Shown here in pieces: positions 1 to 6,631 of a stretch of 23,762 nt of DNA. Location: NCBI GenBank assembly GCA_016201575.1, contig JACQCN010000027.1, positions 1-23,762 on the forward strand. The letters are read 5' to 3'. Every line of letters begins with the position of its first letter. The first letter of the stretch is position 1. The position numbers and the translations under genes are program-made. The notes below the pieces were generated by a model, which worked only from the letters and a program-made list of their open reading frames with translations, had not been told where the DNA came from and did not search any database. Source of the DNA: Candidatus Rokuibacteriota bacterium (lineage in GTDB: Bacteria; Methylomirabilota; Methylomirabilia; Rokubacteriales; CSP1-6).

Positions 1-47
1 AAGGGTGTCACCAGCGCGACGATCGAGCCCTGAAACGTCGGCCTCAT
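1..47 (-). CDS. dapA: 4-hydroxy-tetrahydrodipicolinate synthase, N-terminal 15 residues only
   Basis: The minus strand opens an ATG at 47-45 that overlaps the lysA stop codon as ATGA. The 15 visible residues, MRPTFQGSIVALVTP, match the conserved beginning of DapA (a GSIVALVTPF-like first strand). DapA condenses pyruvate with aspartate semialdehyde in the diaminopimelate/lysine pathway. It follows directly after lysA, the last step of the same pathway, which supports the call. The gene runs off the window edge, so no catalytic residue can be checked. The four-base overlap suggests translational coupling to lysA. Confidence 0.8.
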   Translation of the reverse strand, partial: MRPTFQGSIVALVTP

Positions 48-1294
48 GGGATGCTCTCCCCGGCCACGAGATCCTCGTAGGTCTCGCGGCGGCGCACGAT
101 GGTGTACCCCGCTCCGTCGACCAGGACCTCCGCGGCCCGCGGGCGCGTGTTGTAGTTGGACGCCATCGCGAAGCCGTAGGCGCCGCTGGACATCACCGCG
201 AGCAGCTCGCCCTCCTCCACGCGGGGGAGGGCGCGGTCCTTGGCGAGGAAGTCGCCCGACTCGCAGATCGGCCCCACCACGTCCACCGTCTCCGCCGGGC
301 GGGAGGACCCCGCCTCCGCCACCGGGCGGATCTCGTGGTAGGCGCCGTAGAACGCGGGCCGGATCAGGTCGTTCATGGCGGCGTCGACGATCACGAAGGT
401 CTTGTCGGGGCTCTCCTTCCGGTAGAGCGCGCGCGTGAGCAGGGCGCCGGCGTCGCCGACGATGGACCGGCCGGGCTCGAGAAGCACGGTGACCCCCAGC
501 GCGCGCAGCGCCGGCAGGAGCACCCGGGCGTACTCGTCCTTGGTGGGCGGCGTCTCGTCCTTGTAGCGGATGCCCACGCCGCCGCCGATGTCGAGCAGCC
601 GGATGTCGACGCCTCGGTCGCGCAGGGCCCGCACCAGCCCGGCCACGCGGGCCACGGCGTCGGCGAAGGGCGCGGTCTTCGTGAGCTGCGAGCCGATGTG
701 CATCTGCACGCCGGTCACGGCGAGGCCCGGCATCCGGGCGGCGTTCTCGTAGACCGGCACCGCCCGGTCCATGGGGATCCCGAACTTGGCGGTCTTGAGG
801 CCCGTGGAGATGTAGGGGTGCGTCTGGGGATCGACGTCGGGGTTGACCCGCAGGGCCACCGGCGCCCGCGTGCCCATCGCCTGCGCTGTCTCGTTGAGGG
901 CGCGCAGCTCGCTCTCCGACTCGACGTTGAAGAGGAGGATCTCCGCCTTCAGCGCCTCGCGCATCTCCTCGCGCGTCTTGCCGACGCCCGCGAAGATGAT
1001 CTTCGGCGGCGGCACTCCCGCGCGGAGGGCGCGGTGGAGCTCGCCCCCGGACACGATGTCGGCGCCGGCGCCGGCGCGGGCGAGCGAGGCCAGCACCCCG
1101 AGATTGGAGTTGGCCTTCATGGCGTAGCAGACGACGTGGGGGACGGAGGCGAAGGCGCGGTCGTAGGCCGCCAGGTTCTCGAGGAGCGTCGCCCGGGAGT
1201 AGACGTAGGTGGGGGTGCCCGCGGAGTCGGCGATCGCGCGCAGCGACACGCCCTCGCAGTGCAACTCTCCGTTCAGGTAGTGGAAGTGCTCCAT
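44..1294 (-). CDS. lysA: Diaminopimelate decarboxylase
   Basis: This 416-residue fold-type III PLP enzyme decarboxylates meso-diaminopimelate to lysine in the cytoplasm. The length is normal for the family. Visible motifs are the PLP lysine K60 in CYAMKAN, HIGSQL at 199-204, the phosphate-binding DIGGG around 236-239, EPGR at 273-276, the substrate-binding and active-site CESGD at 344-348, and the PLP-stacking tyrosine Y373 in GAYGF. The frame stays open far upstream, but family similarity begins at MEHFHYLNGELHC, so the ATG at 1294 is chosen. It follows the FN3 lipoprotein after a gap of 77 nt that holds a possible promoter, and it overlaps dapA by four bases. The gene looks intact. Confidence 0.95.
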   Translation of the reverse strand: MEHFHYLNGELHCEGVSLRAIADSAGTPTYVYSRATLLENLAAYDRAFASVPHVVCYAMKANSNLGVLASLARAGAGADIVSGGELHRALRAGVPPPKIIFAGVGKTREEMREALKAEILLFNVESESELRALNETAQAMGTRAPVALRVNPDVDPQTHPYISTGLKTAKFGIPMDRAVPVYENAARMPGLAVTGVQMHIGSQLTKTAPFADAVARVAGLVRALRDRGVDIRLLDIGGGVGIRYKDETPPTKDEYARVLLPALRALGVTVLLEPGRSIVGDAGALLTRALYRKESPDKTFVIVDAAMNDLIRPAFYGAYHEIRPVAEAGSSRPAETVDVVGPICESGDFLAKDRALPRVEEGELLAVMSSGAYGFAMASNYNTRPRAAEVLVDGAGYTIVRRRETYEDLVAGESIP

Positions 1295-1328
1295 CCGGCA
1301 GCGTGACCTCGGGGCGTTCTGTTCGCTG

Positions 1329-1357
1329 ACCGTAACATCCCGATCACGGCAAGTCAA
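1329..1357 (-). promoter_or_regulatory. Possible sigma-70 promoter for lysA-dapA
   Basis: On the minus strand there is TTGACT at 1357-1352 (5 of 6 bases of the -35 consensus), a 17-nt spacer, and TACGGT at 1334-1329 preceded by TGT, an extended -10 arrangement. The -10 itself is weak. It sits in the only non-coding gap of this operon, about 35 nt upstream of the lysA start codon. It would allow lysA and dapA to be expressed apart from the upstream genes. This is inferred from sequence only. Confidence 0.35.
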
Positions 1358-1371
1358 GGCACGGAAGGGGT

Positions 1372-2442
1372 TTACGGGACGGTGACGCTCGCTTCGGCCG
1401 ACCGCCCGCTTTCGTTCGGGACCGCGGCGGCGTCGAACGCGCTCACCGCGTAGCGCCACGCGCCGGACGGCACCCCCTCGTCGAGGAAGACGGTCGCCGG
1501 CGCCCGGACCGACCCCACGCGCTCCTGCTCCCCGCCCGGGCGGCCGCGATAGATGATGTAGCCCGCGACGTCGGGCTCGGGGCTCGGCGGCCAGGAGAGG
1601 CGCACGGCGTTCCCGGACACGATCGTGACCAAGCCCGCGGGCGGCGACGGCGGGGTCGTCTTGCGCGGCGTGAGGGCCAGCGGCACGGACGGCTCGCTCA
1701 CCGCGGTGCCGCCCCCTTCGGTGCGCACGGCGCGCGGCGAGTAGTAATACGTCTGGTCGTTCTCGAGGTTCGTGTCCGAGTACTCGCGCTCGGCGATGGG
1801 GGCCTTCGTGATGGGCGTGGGGACGGCGTCCGGGCTCGAGGCGCGGAGGACGTCGTACCTGATCGCTCCCGAGAGCGGGCGCCCGTCGACCAGCTCCGCG
1901 GGCGGATCCCACGCGAGGCGCGCCCGGCGCTCGCCGGCCTCGCCGCGCAGGCTCGTGGGCGGCTTCGGCGCCGTGATGTAGACGGCGGAGAGGCGCGGGG
2001 ACGGGGCGCTCGTGCGGTCCTGGAAGTCGGTGGCCGTCACCACGTAGGTGTAGCGCGTGCCGTCGTTCAGGTCGGCGCGGTCGACGTACTGCACCTGGTT
2101 GCGATCGACGACCGCGGGCGCGGGGCTGGCCAGGCGGATGACGGCGACGCGCGTGTAGCCGACGACGCGGTCGCCGGACAGGATGGCGGGCTTGGCCGCG
2201 CCCGCGCCCTGGTCGGCCACGCGCCAGAGCGTGACGGCGTCGAGATCGCGCAACCGGCTGCCATCCGCCCGGCGAGTGGGATTCCGCCAGGTCAGCGCGA
2301 TCTCGCCGGCGTGCACGATGGCGGCGGGAGTGGTCGGCGGCATCGGCACCCGCACCTCGGGCGCGACCGGCGGCCCCTTGCGTCCGCACGCGGGGAGCAC
2401 GAGCAGCGCGAGGAGGGCCAGGAGCGCCGGCCGCGTGGTCAC
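1372..2442 (-). CDS. Lipoprotein with LptM-like N-terminus and three FN3-like domains
   Basis: This 356-residue protein starts at a GTG that overlaps the argH stop as GTGA. Residues 1-18 form a lipoprotein signal peptide (TTRP, then a Leu/Ala-rich core) ending in lipobox LPAC with C19, so it should be lipidated and face the periplasm. The mature N-terminus CGRKGPP resembles the CGxKGPL motif of the small lipoprotein LptM (YifL), which in proteobacteria is also encoded beside lysA or dapF. Three fibronectin type III-like beta-sandwich repeats follow, at about 36-155, 158-258 and 263-356. Hallmarks are LTWRNP, RLAWDPP and RLSWPPSPEPDVAGYIIYR, and each repeat ends in a Y-x-Y/V-x-A-type strand. 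The molecular function is unknown. A role in outer-membrane protein assembly is only suggested by the motif and the gene order. Confidence 0.8.
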   Translation of the reverse strand: MTTRPALLALLALLVLPACGRKGPPVAPEVRVPMPPTTPAAIVHAGEIALTWRNPTRRADGSRLRDLDAVTLWRVADQGAGAAKPAILSGDRVVGYTRVAVIRLASPAPAVVDRNQVQYVDRADLNDGTRYTYVVTATDFQDRTSAPSPRLSAVYITAPKPPTSLRGEAGERRARLAWDPPAELVDGRPLSGAIRYDVLRASSPDAVPTPITKAPIAEREYSDTNLENDQTYYYSPRAVRTEGGGTAVSEPSVPLALTPRKTTPPSPPAGLVTIVSGNAVRLSWPPSPEPDVAGYIIYRGRPGGEQERVGSVRAPATVFLDEGVPSGAWRYAVSAFDAAAVPNESGRSAEASVTVP

Positions 2443-3684
2443 CGGGTGAGGTACGTCCGCGCCAGCGCGAGGGAGCGGCGGACGGCGTCGGGCGCGGTGC
2501 CGCCGGTCACGGCGCGGGCGCGCAGGGAGGCCTCGAGGGAGACGGCGTCGAAGGCGTCCTTCTCGAAGAGCGGCGAGTGGCGGCGCAGGTCGTCGAGCGC
2601 CAGCTCCTCGAGGCCCTTGCCCGCATCGATCGCCTCCCGCACGATCCGGCCCACGACCTCGTGGGCCTGGCGGAAGGGCAGGCCCTTGCGGACGAGGTAG
2701 TCGGCGAGGTCGGTGGCCGTCGAGAAGTGCGCCGCCGCCGCCTCGCGCATGCGGCGCGTGTGGAACGACAGCGAGCGGAGCAGCCGCGGGAGGACGCCGA
2801 GGATCGCCGCCAGCGTGTCGGCGCTGTCGAAGAACGGCTCCTTGTCCTCCTGCATGTCGGAGTTGTAGGAGAGCGTCGCCGAGCTCGACGAAGCCGAACT
2901 CCGCGGTCGCCCACAGGGTGAGGTCGGCGGCCAGCCGCGAGACGTGCACGCCGGTGACGGCGGCGGCGGCGAGGAACTCGATCAGGTAGTCGCGGTCGCT
3001 CACCGCGTCGAGGCTGTTGGGCGACACGGCGGCGAAGCCGAGATCCCGGGCGAGCGCCTCGCGGTCGATCGGGAAGGCGGCGCCGGCGAGCGCCCCCGAT
3101 CCCAGCGGCAGCACGTCGGCCCGGGCGCCGCAGGCCGCGAAGCGCTCGCGGTCGCGCTGCAGCATGAACACGTAGGCGAGCAGGTGGTGCGCGAGCAGCA
3201 CGGGCTGGGCGCGCTGCAGGTGCGTGTAGCCGGGCATGGGCGCGTCGAGCGTCTCCGCCGCCCGGTCGACCAGCGCGGCCTGGACGTCGCCGAGCCCGGC
3301 CAGGACGCCGGCGACGGCGTCTTTCAGGTAGAGCCGCTCGTCGACGGCGATCTGGTCGTTGCGCGAGCGCCCGGTGTGGAGCTTGCCACCGACGGCGCCG
3401 ATCTTCTCCACGAGCCGCCGCTCCACGTTCATGTGGATGTCCTCGAGCTCGGGCCGGAAGGGGAATGTCCCGTCCTCCAGCTCCCGGCGCACCTCCCCGA
3501 GCCCCTTCAGGATGTCCGCCAGCTCGGCGGGCGTGAGCAGCCCGGCGCGCTCGAGGGCCCGGGCCCAGGCCTCGCTGCCGCGGAGATCCTGCGGCCACAG
3601 CCGGCGGTCGAAGGCGAGGGAGGAGGTGAACGTCTCCGCCGCCGGATCGGCGGCGTGCCGGAACCGCCCGCCCCAGGGCTTCAA
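2439..3684 (-). pseudogene. argH: Argininosuccinate lyase, disrupted by internal deletion and frameshift
   Basis: ArgH splits argininosuccinate into arginine and fumarate. The N-terminal part (3684-2881, 268 residues) starts at a TTG overlapping the preceding stop as TTGA and shows MKPWGGRF, HMNVERRL, GGKLHTGRSRNDQ and PMPGYTHLQRAQP. It is intact through AEFGFVEL. The C-terminal part (2873-2439, 144 residues) is in another frame and begins LSYNSDMQEDKEPFFDS. Only 7 nt separate them, where the family has about 45 residues. The GSSxMPQKKNPD fumarate-lyase signature, which contains the catalytic serine, is therefore missing (about 128 nt, not a multiple of three). 268 + 45 + 144 gives the usual length of about 457. 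As written the protein is non-functional. Either the gene is truly dead or the assembly collapsed here. Confidence 0.9.
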
Positions 3685-4367
3685 GACAGGAGGGCGGCGA
3701 TGTCGGCCATGATCCGCCGCGTCACCTCGTCGCGCAGGACCTTGTCGCCCCGTCGCGCGGCCGCGAAGACCCGCGGCGCGCCGATCCGGATGCCGAGCGG
3801 ACGGCGCCGCGGCACGTACAGGCGGCGGCCCGCGAGGGCCTCGTAGGTGCCGGTGATCCCGACGGGCACCACCGGCGCGCTGGAGTGCAGGGCCAGGAGC
3901 GCCACACCGGGCTGGCCCCGCTCGAGCCGTCCGCGCACGCTGAACGGGCCCTCGGGGAAGATGCCGACGACGCCGCCGCGCTCGAGGATGCCGAGGGCCC
4001 GGCGGATCGCGGTGGGATCGGGGCGCTCCAGGTTGAGCGGGATGTGGCCGGCCCAGCGGTGGAAGGGCGGATGCAGGCGCGTCGCGTGGTAGACGCGGGG
4101 CATCACCAGGAACGCGATGCGGCGCGGGAGCGCCGCGCAGAGCAGGACCCCGTCGAGGTAGTTGTGGTGGTTGGCCGCGACGATGTAGGGCCCGTCGGGC
4201 GGCAGGCGCTCGAGGCCGGCGACCTCGAGGTCGAACACCATGTCCAGGAGCCGGCGCAGTCCCGTGCGAAGGGGGCGGTAGAGGGGCGGGAGCGTCTCGC
4301 CGTCACGGACCCGCGGATCGACCGCCGGCGGCGCCGCGCCGAGCTGTGCCTCCCGAACGAGCTCCAT
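3681..4367 (-). CDS. PlsC-like 1-acyl-glycerol-3-phosphate acyltransferase
   Basis: This 228-residue protein has the acyltransferase motifs of the PlsC/LPLAT family. Block I is NHHNYLD with the H(x4)D pair H67/D72. Block III is GIFPEGPFSVRG with FPEG at 137-140. A later PVVPVGITGT block completes the substrate pocket. It probably transfers a fatty acyl group to lysophosphatidic acid or a related lysolipid at the inner membrane. The exact acceptor cannot be read from sequence. The ATG at 4367 is 22 nt downstream of the mltG stop, and the stop overlaps argH. No long N-terminal membrane helix is evident. A 1-acyl-sn-glycerol-3-phosphate acyltransferase is usual, but other LPLAT members remain possible. 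Confidence 0.85.
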   Translation of the reverse strand: MELVREAQLGAAPPAVDPRVRDGETLPPLYRPLRTGLRRLLDMVFDLEVAGLERLPPDGPYIVAANHHNYLDGVLLCAALPRRIAFLVMPRVYHATRLHPPFHRWAGHIPLNLERPDPTAIRRALGILERGGVVGIFPEGPFSVRGRLERGQPGVALLALHSSAPVVPVGITGTYEALAGRRLYVPRRRPLGIRIGAPRVFAAARRGDKVLRDEVTRRIMADIAALLS

Positions 4368-4389
4368 GACCGCAGACGTTATAGCACGG

Positions 4390-5391
4390 TCACCGGGCTC
4401 GTGCGAGCCGGTAGCGGGCGACGGCGGCGTTGTGCTGCGTGATGGTCGTCGAGAAGAAGTGGTGCCGCTCGTCCATGGAGACGAAGTACAGGTACTTGAC
4501 CGGCGCCGGGTGCAGCGCGGCCTCGATGGCGGCCAGGCCCGGGCTGGCGATGGGCCCGGGGGGCAGGCCGGGCCGGCGATAGGTGTTGTAGGGGTCGTCG
4601 GCCGCCAGGTCCGCCCGCGTCAGTGCCCGGCGCTCCTTGCCGACCGCGTACTGCACGGTGGGGTCGGCCTGGAGCGGCATGTCGAGCTTGAGCCGGTTCC
4701 AGAACACGGCGGCGATCAGCGGCATCTCGTCCCGCACGACCGCCTCGCGCTCGATGATCGAGGCGAGCGTGAGGAGCTGGTGTGGGTCGAGGCCGCGCGC
4801 GCGGGCCTGCTCGAGGATCTCCGGCGTGAGCTTCGCGCGGAGGCGGAGCACCATCCGCGCGAGGATCTCCTGGGGCGTGAGCCCGCGGACCAGGAGGTAG
4901 GTGTCGGGGAAGAGGTAGCCTTCCAGGCTCGGCGCCTCGATGCCGAGGGCCTGGAGGAACGTCCGATCGTGGGCGAGGCGGACGATGTCCGCCGCCGAGG
5001 CCAGCCCCTCGCGCTGGAGCGTGTGAGCCAGCTCGACGACCGACCCGCCTTCGGGCAGAAGGACCAGGTGCTGGATGACCCGCCCGCTCTCGAGGAGCTG
5101 GAGGACCCGGAGCATCGACGCGTTCTGCGGGATCTCGTACTCACCCGCCTTGAGGTGGCGGGCGGTGCCGCGGAGCAGGGCCAGCGCGGCGAAGGCCGCC
5201 GGGCTCCGGATGATCTGCTGATCGCTCAGGTGGCGGGCGATCCCGAGAAGGCCATCGTTGGCGGGAACGTCGACCCGCCGCGCCGCCGCCTGGACGGCCG
5301 CGGTCGGCACGAGCCCGAGCCACGCGACGGCGGCGAGACCGGCGACCGCCAGGAGGAGCGTCGCCACTAAATGCCTGGCCCGCTTGGCCAT
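4390..5391 (-). CDS. mltG: Endolytic peptidoglycan transglycosylase MltG (YceG family)
   Basis: MltG cleaves nascent glycan strands at the inner membrane and is thought to set their length. This 333-residue protein has a single N-terminal membrane anchor (about residues 8-30) followed by the periplasmic LysM-like and YceG catalytic domains. Family motifs seen are LEGYLFPDTY (156-165), ASIIEREA with the likely catalytic E214, LQADPTVQYAVG (240-251) and YNTYRRPGLPPGPIASPG (268-284). The length is typical. The ATG at 5391 has a Shine-Dalgarno AGGAAAG at 5401-5395. It is the first gene of the minus-strand run and lies head-to-head with rpoA. The rpoA -35 overlaps its start codon, so the two promoters probably interfere. 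Confidence 0.93.
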   Translation of the reverse strand: MAKRARHLVATLLLAVAGLAAVAWLGLVPTAAVQAAARRVDVPANDGLLGIARHLSDQQIIRSPAAFAALALLRGTARHLKAGEYEIPQNASMLRVLQLLESGRVIQHLVLLPEGGSVVELAHTLQREGLASAADIVRLAHDRTFLQALGIEAPSLEGYLFPDTYLLVRGLTPQEILARMVLRLRAKLTPEILEQARARGLDPHQLLTLASIIEREAVVRDEMPLIAAVFWNRLKLDMPLQADPTVQYAVGKERRALTRADLAADDPYNTYRRPGLPPGPIASPGLAAIEAALHPAPVKYLYFVSMDERHHFFSTTITQHNAAVARYRLARAR

Positions 5392-5411
5392 AATCTTTCC
5401 TAGTGTATAAT
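5384..5411 (+). promoter_or_regulatory. Sigma-70 type promoter of rpoA
   Basis: TTGGCC at 5384-5389 (four of six -35 bases), a 16-nt spacer and a perfect TATAAT at 5406-5411 lie 45 nt before the rpoA start codon. The -35 overlaps the first codon of the divergent mltG gene. A perfect -10 stands out strongly in DNA of this GC content. The gene is therefore likely transcribed on its own rather than from a ribosomal protein operon. Confidence 0.65.
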
Positions 5412-5456
5412 GAACGGCCGGAGTACCGAGCCTCGCAATCCTCCAAGGGGGTCCGC

Positions 5457-6446
5457 ATGCTGGAGCTTCAGCTCCCTGTCCGTCACCAGTGGCTCGCCCA
5501 GGAGCGGGACTACGGAAAGCTCACGCTGGAGCCGTTCGAGCCCGGCTTCGCGCTCACGGCCGGCAACGCCTACCGCCGCGTGCTGCTGTCGGCGATCCAC
5601 GGCACCGCCGCCACCTGGGTCAAGATCGAGAACGTCCTCCACGAGTTCTCCTACCTGCCGGGTGTGATGGAGGACACGCTCGACATCATGCTGAACCTGC
5701 GCAAGGTGGTCTTCTCGCTCCACCTGAACCGGCCCAAGATCCTCCGCCTCAAGGCCCAGGGCCCGGGCGTGGTGAAGGCCGGCGACTTCGAGCCGGACGC
5801 GGACCTGGAGGTGCTCACGCCCGACCAGCTGCTGGCCACGCTCGACAAGGACGGCACACTCGAGATGGAGGTCTGCGTGGAGCGGGGCCGCGGGTACGTG
5901 TCCGCCGAGAAGCGCGAGCCCGAGGCGCTGCCGATCAATGCGCTGCTCCTCGACGCCAACTTCTCGCCGATCAAGCGCGTGAACTTCGGGGCGGAGCCGA
6001 CCGCGGACGGCAACGAGCGCTTGATCCTCGAGGTGTGGACCAACGGGAGCGTCGCGCCGGAGACCGCGGTCGCCGAGGCCTCGCGCATCCTCGAGGACCA
6101 CTTCAACCTCCTGACGTATCCGCCGACCTCGAACCCGTCCGAGGAGGAGGCCGCGCCCGGCGAGATACTGCCGCGCGCCGAGCTGAACGAGAACCTCTTC
6201 CGCAACGTCGATGAGCTCGAGCTGTCGGTGCGGGCGTCGAACTGCCTGAAGACCGCCAACATCCGGACGATCGCCGACCTCGTGCAGAAGAGCGAGGCCG
6301 AGCTGCTCAAGACCAAGAACTTCGGCAAGAAGTCGCTCAACGAGATCAAGACGATCCTGGGCGAGATGGGCCTCGGCCTCGGCCTGCGGCTCGACCCCGA
6401 AGAGCTCGAGCGCCTGCGCGCGCAGCTCGAGCAATCCTTCGAGTAA
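5457..6446 (+). CDS. rpoA: DNA-directed RNA polymerase subunit alpha, divergent and outside the ribosomal operon
   Basis: This is a 329-residue RpoA homologue. The start at 5457 has AAGGGGG at 5445-5451 as ribosome binding site. The N-terminal domain carries EPFEPGF, the dimerisation segment TAGNAYRRVLL (34-44), VKIENVLHEFSYLPGVMED, GRGYV and LEVWTNG. The C-terminal domain carries ELSVRASNCLK (R259, N262 and C263 match the residues that contact UP elements) and NFGKKSLNEIK (288-298). Two oddities are visible. The near-universal TLGNALRR is TAGNAYRR, and the loop before LILEVWTNG is about four residues shorter than usual and lacks the RVGQxTDYDKL-like stretch. No rpsM, rpsK, rpsD or rplQ is adjacent, although rpoA normally sits among them. 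It may be a second, specialised alpha copy. The alpha family assignment is firm; the paralogue status is inference. Confidence 0.92.
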   Translation: MLELQLPVRHQWLAQERDYGKLTLEPFEPGFALTAGNAYRRVLLSAIHGTAATWVKIENVLHEFSYLPGVMEDTLDIMLNLRKVVFSLHLNRPKILRLKAQGPGVVKAGDFEPDADLEVLTPDQLLATLDKDGTLEMEVCVERGRGYVSAEKREPEALPINALLLDANFSPIKRVNFGAEPTADGNERLILEVWTNGSVAPETAVAEASRILEDHFNLLTYPPTSNPSEEEAAPGEILPRAELNENLFRNVDELELSVRASNCLKTANIRTIADLVQKSEAELLKTKNFGKKSLNEIKTILGEMGLGLGLRLDPEELERLRAQLEQSFE

Positions 6447-6452
6447 ACTCAG

Positions 6453-6471
6453 AGGGGGGCTCGGCCCCCTT
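6453..6471 (+). terminator. G-rich hairpin after rpoA
   Basis: GGGGGC at 6455-6460 pairs with GCCCCC at 6464-6469 around a TCG loop. A flanking G:T and an A:T pair extend the stem. It starts 8 nt after the rpoA stop. No U-tract follows, so it is not a classical intrinsic terminator, but the strength and position suggest a termination or mRNA-end protection role. It is also the first part of a repeat unit (see 6453-6519). Confidence 0.45.
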
Positions 6472-6519
6472 CCGAACCTCCCCCCCCCCTGAACCAGGCT
6501 GCGCCGGCGAAGCCGGCGC
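6453..6519 (+). repeat. REP-like intergenic unit, copy 1 (3' of rpoA)
   Basis: In order, the unit contains a G-rich hairpin (6453-6471), a C-tract (ten C at 6480-6489), the box GAACCAGGCT (6491-6500), and a perfect hairpin with 8-bp arms GCGCCGGC and GCCGGCGC around GAA (6501-6519). The same order of parts recurs in copy 2 and, on the other strand, at 9579-9651. No coding capacity is seen. Confidence 0.75.
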
Positions 6520-6527
6520 ACGAGACC

Positions 6528-6598
6528 TTGGAGGGGGCCGTCGAGGCCCCCTCCAATGCCTCCCCCCTCGAACCGGGTTGCGCCGGCGAAGCCGGCGC
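6528..6598 (+). repeat. REP-like intergenic unit, copy 2
   Basis: A perfect 12-bp hairpin (TTGGAGGGGGCC at 6528-6539, loop GTCGA, complementary arm at 6545-6556) is followed by a C-rich stretch, the box GAACCGGGTT (6570-6579) and a second exact copy of the 19-nt GCGCCGGC-GAA-GCCGGCGC hairpin at 6580-6598. It lies between the converging rpoA and comEC genes and may also end comEC transcripts, since a perfect palindrome works on both strands. Confidence 0.75.
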
Positions 6599-6631
6599 TA
6601 CAGGCGTCAACTCGACACGCTCCCGACCCCA

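Noticed and set aside
1295..2389. Extension of lysA upstream in the same open frame
   Set aside because: The extra sequence has no family similarity and overlaps the lipoprotein gene in another frame.
5403..5456. Upstream start for rpoA giving 18 extra residues
   Set aside because: It would overlap the -10 box, lacks a ribosome binding site, and the extra residues are unlike any alpha subunit N-terminus. The ATG at 5457 has AAGGGGG before it.
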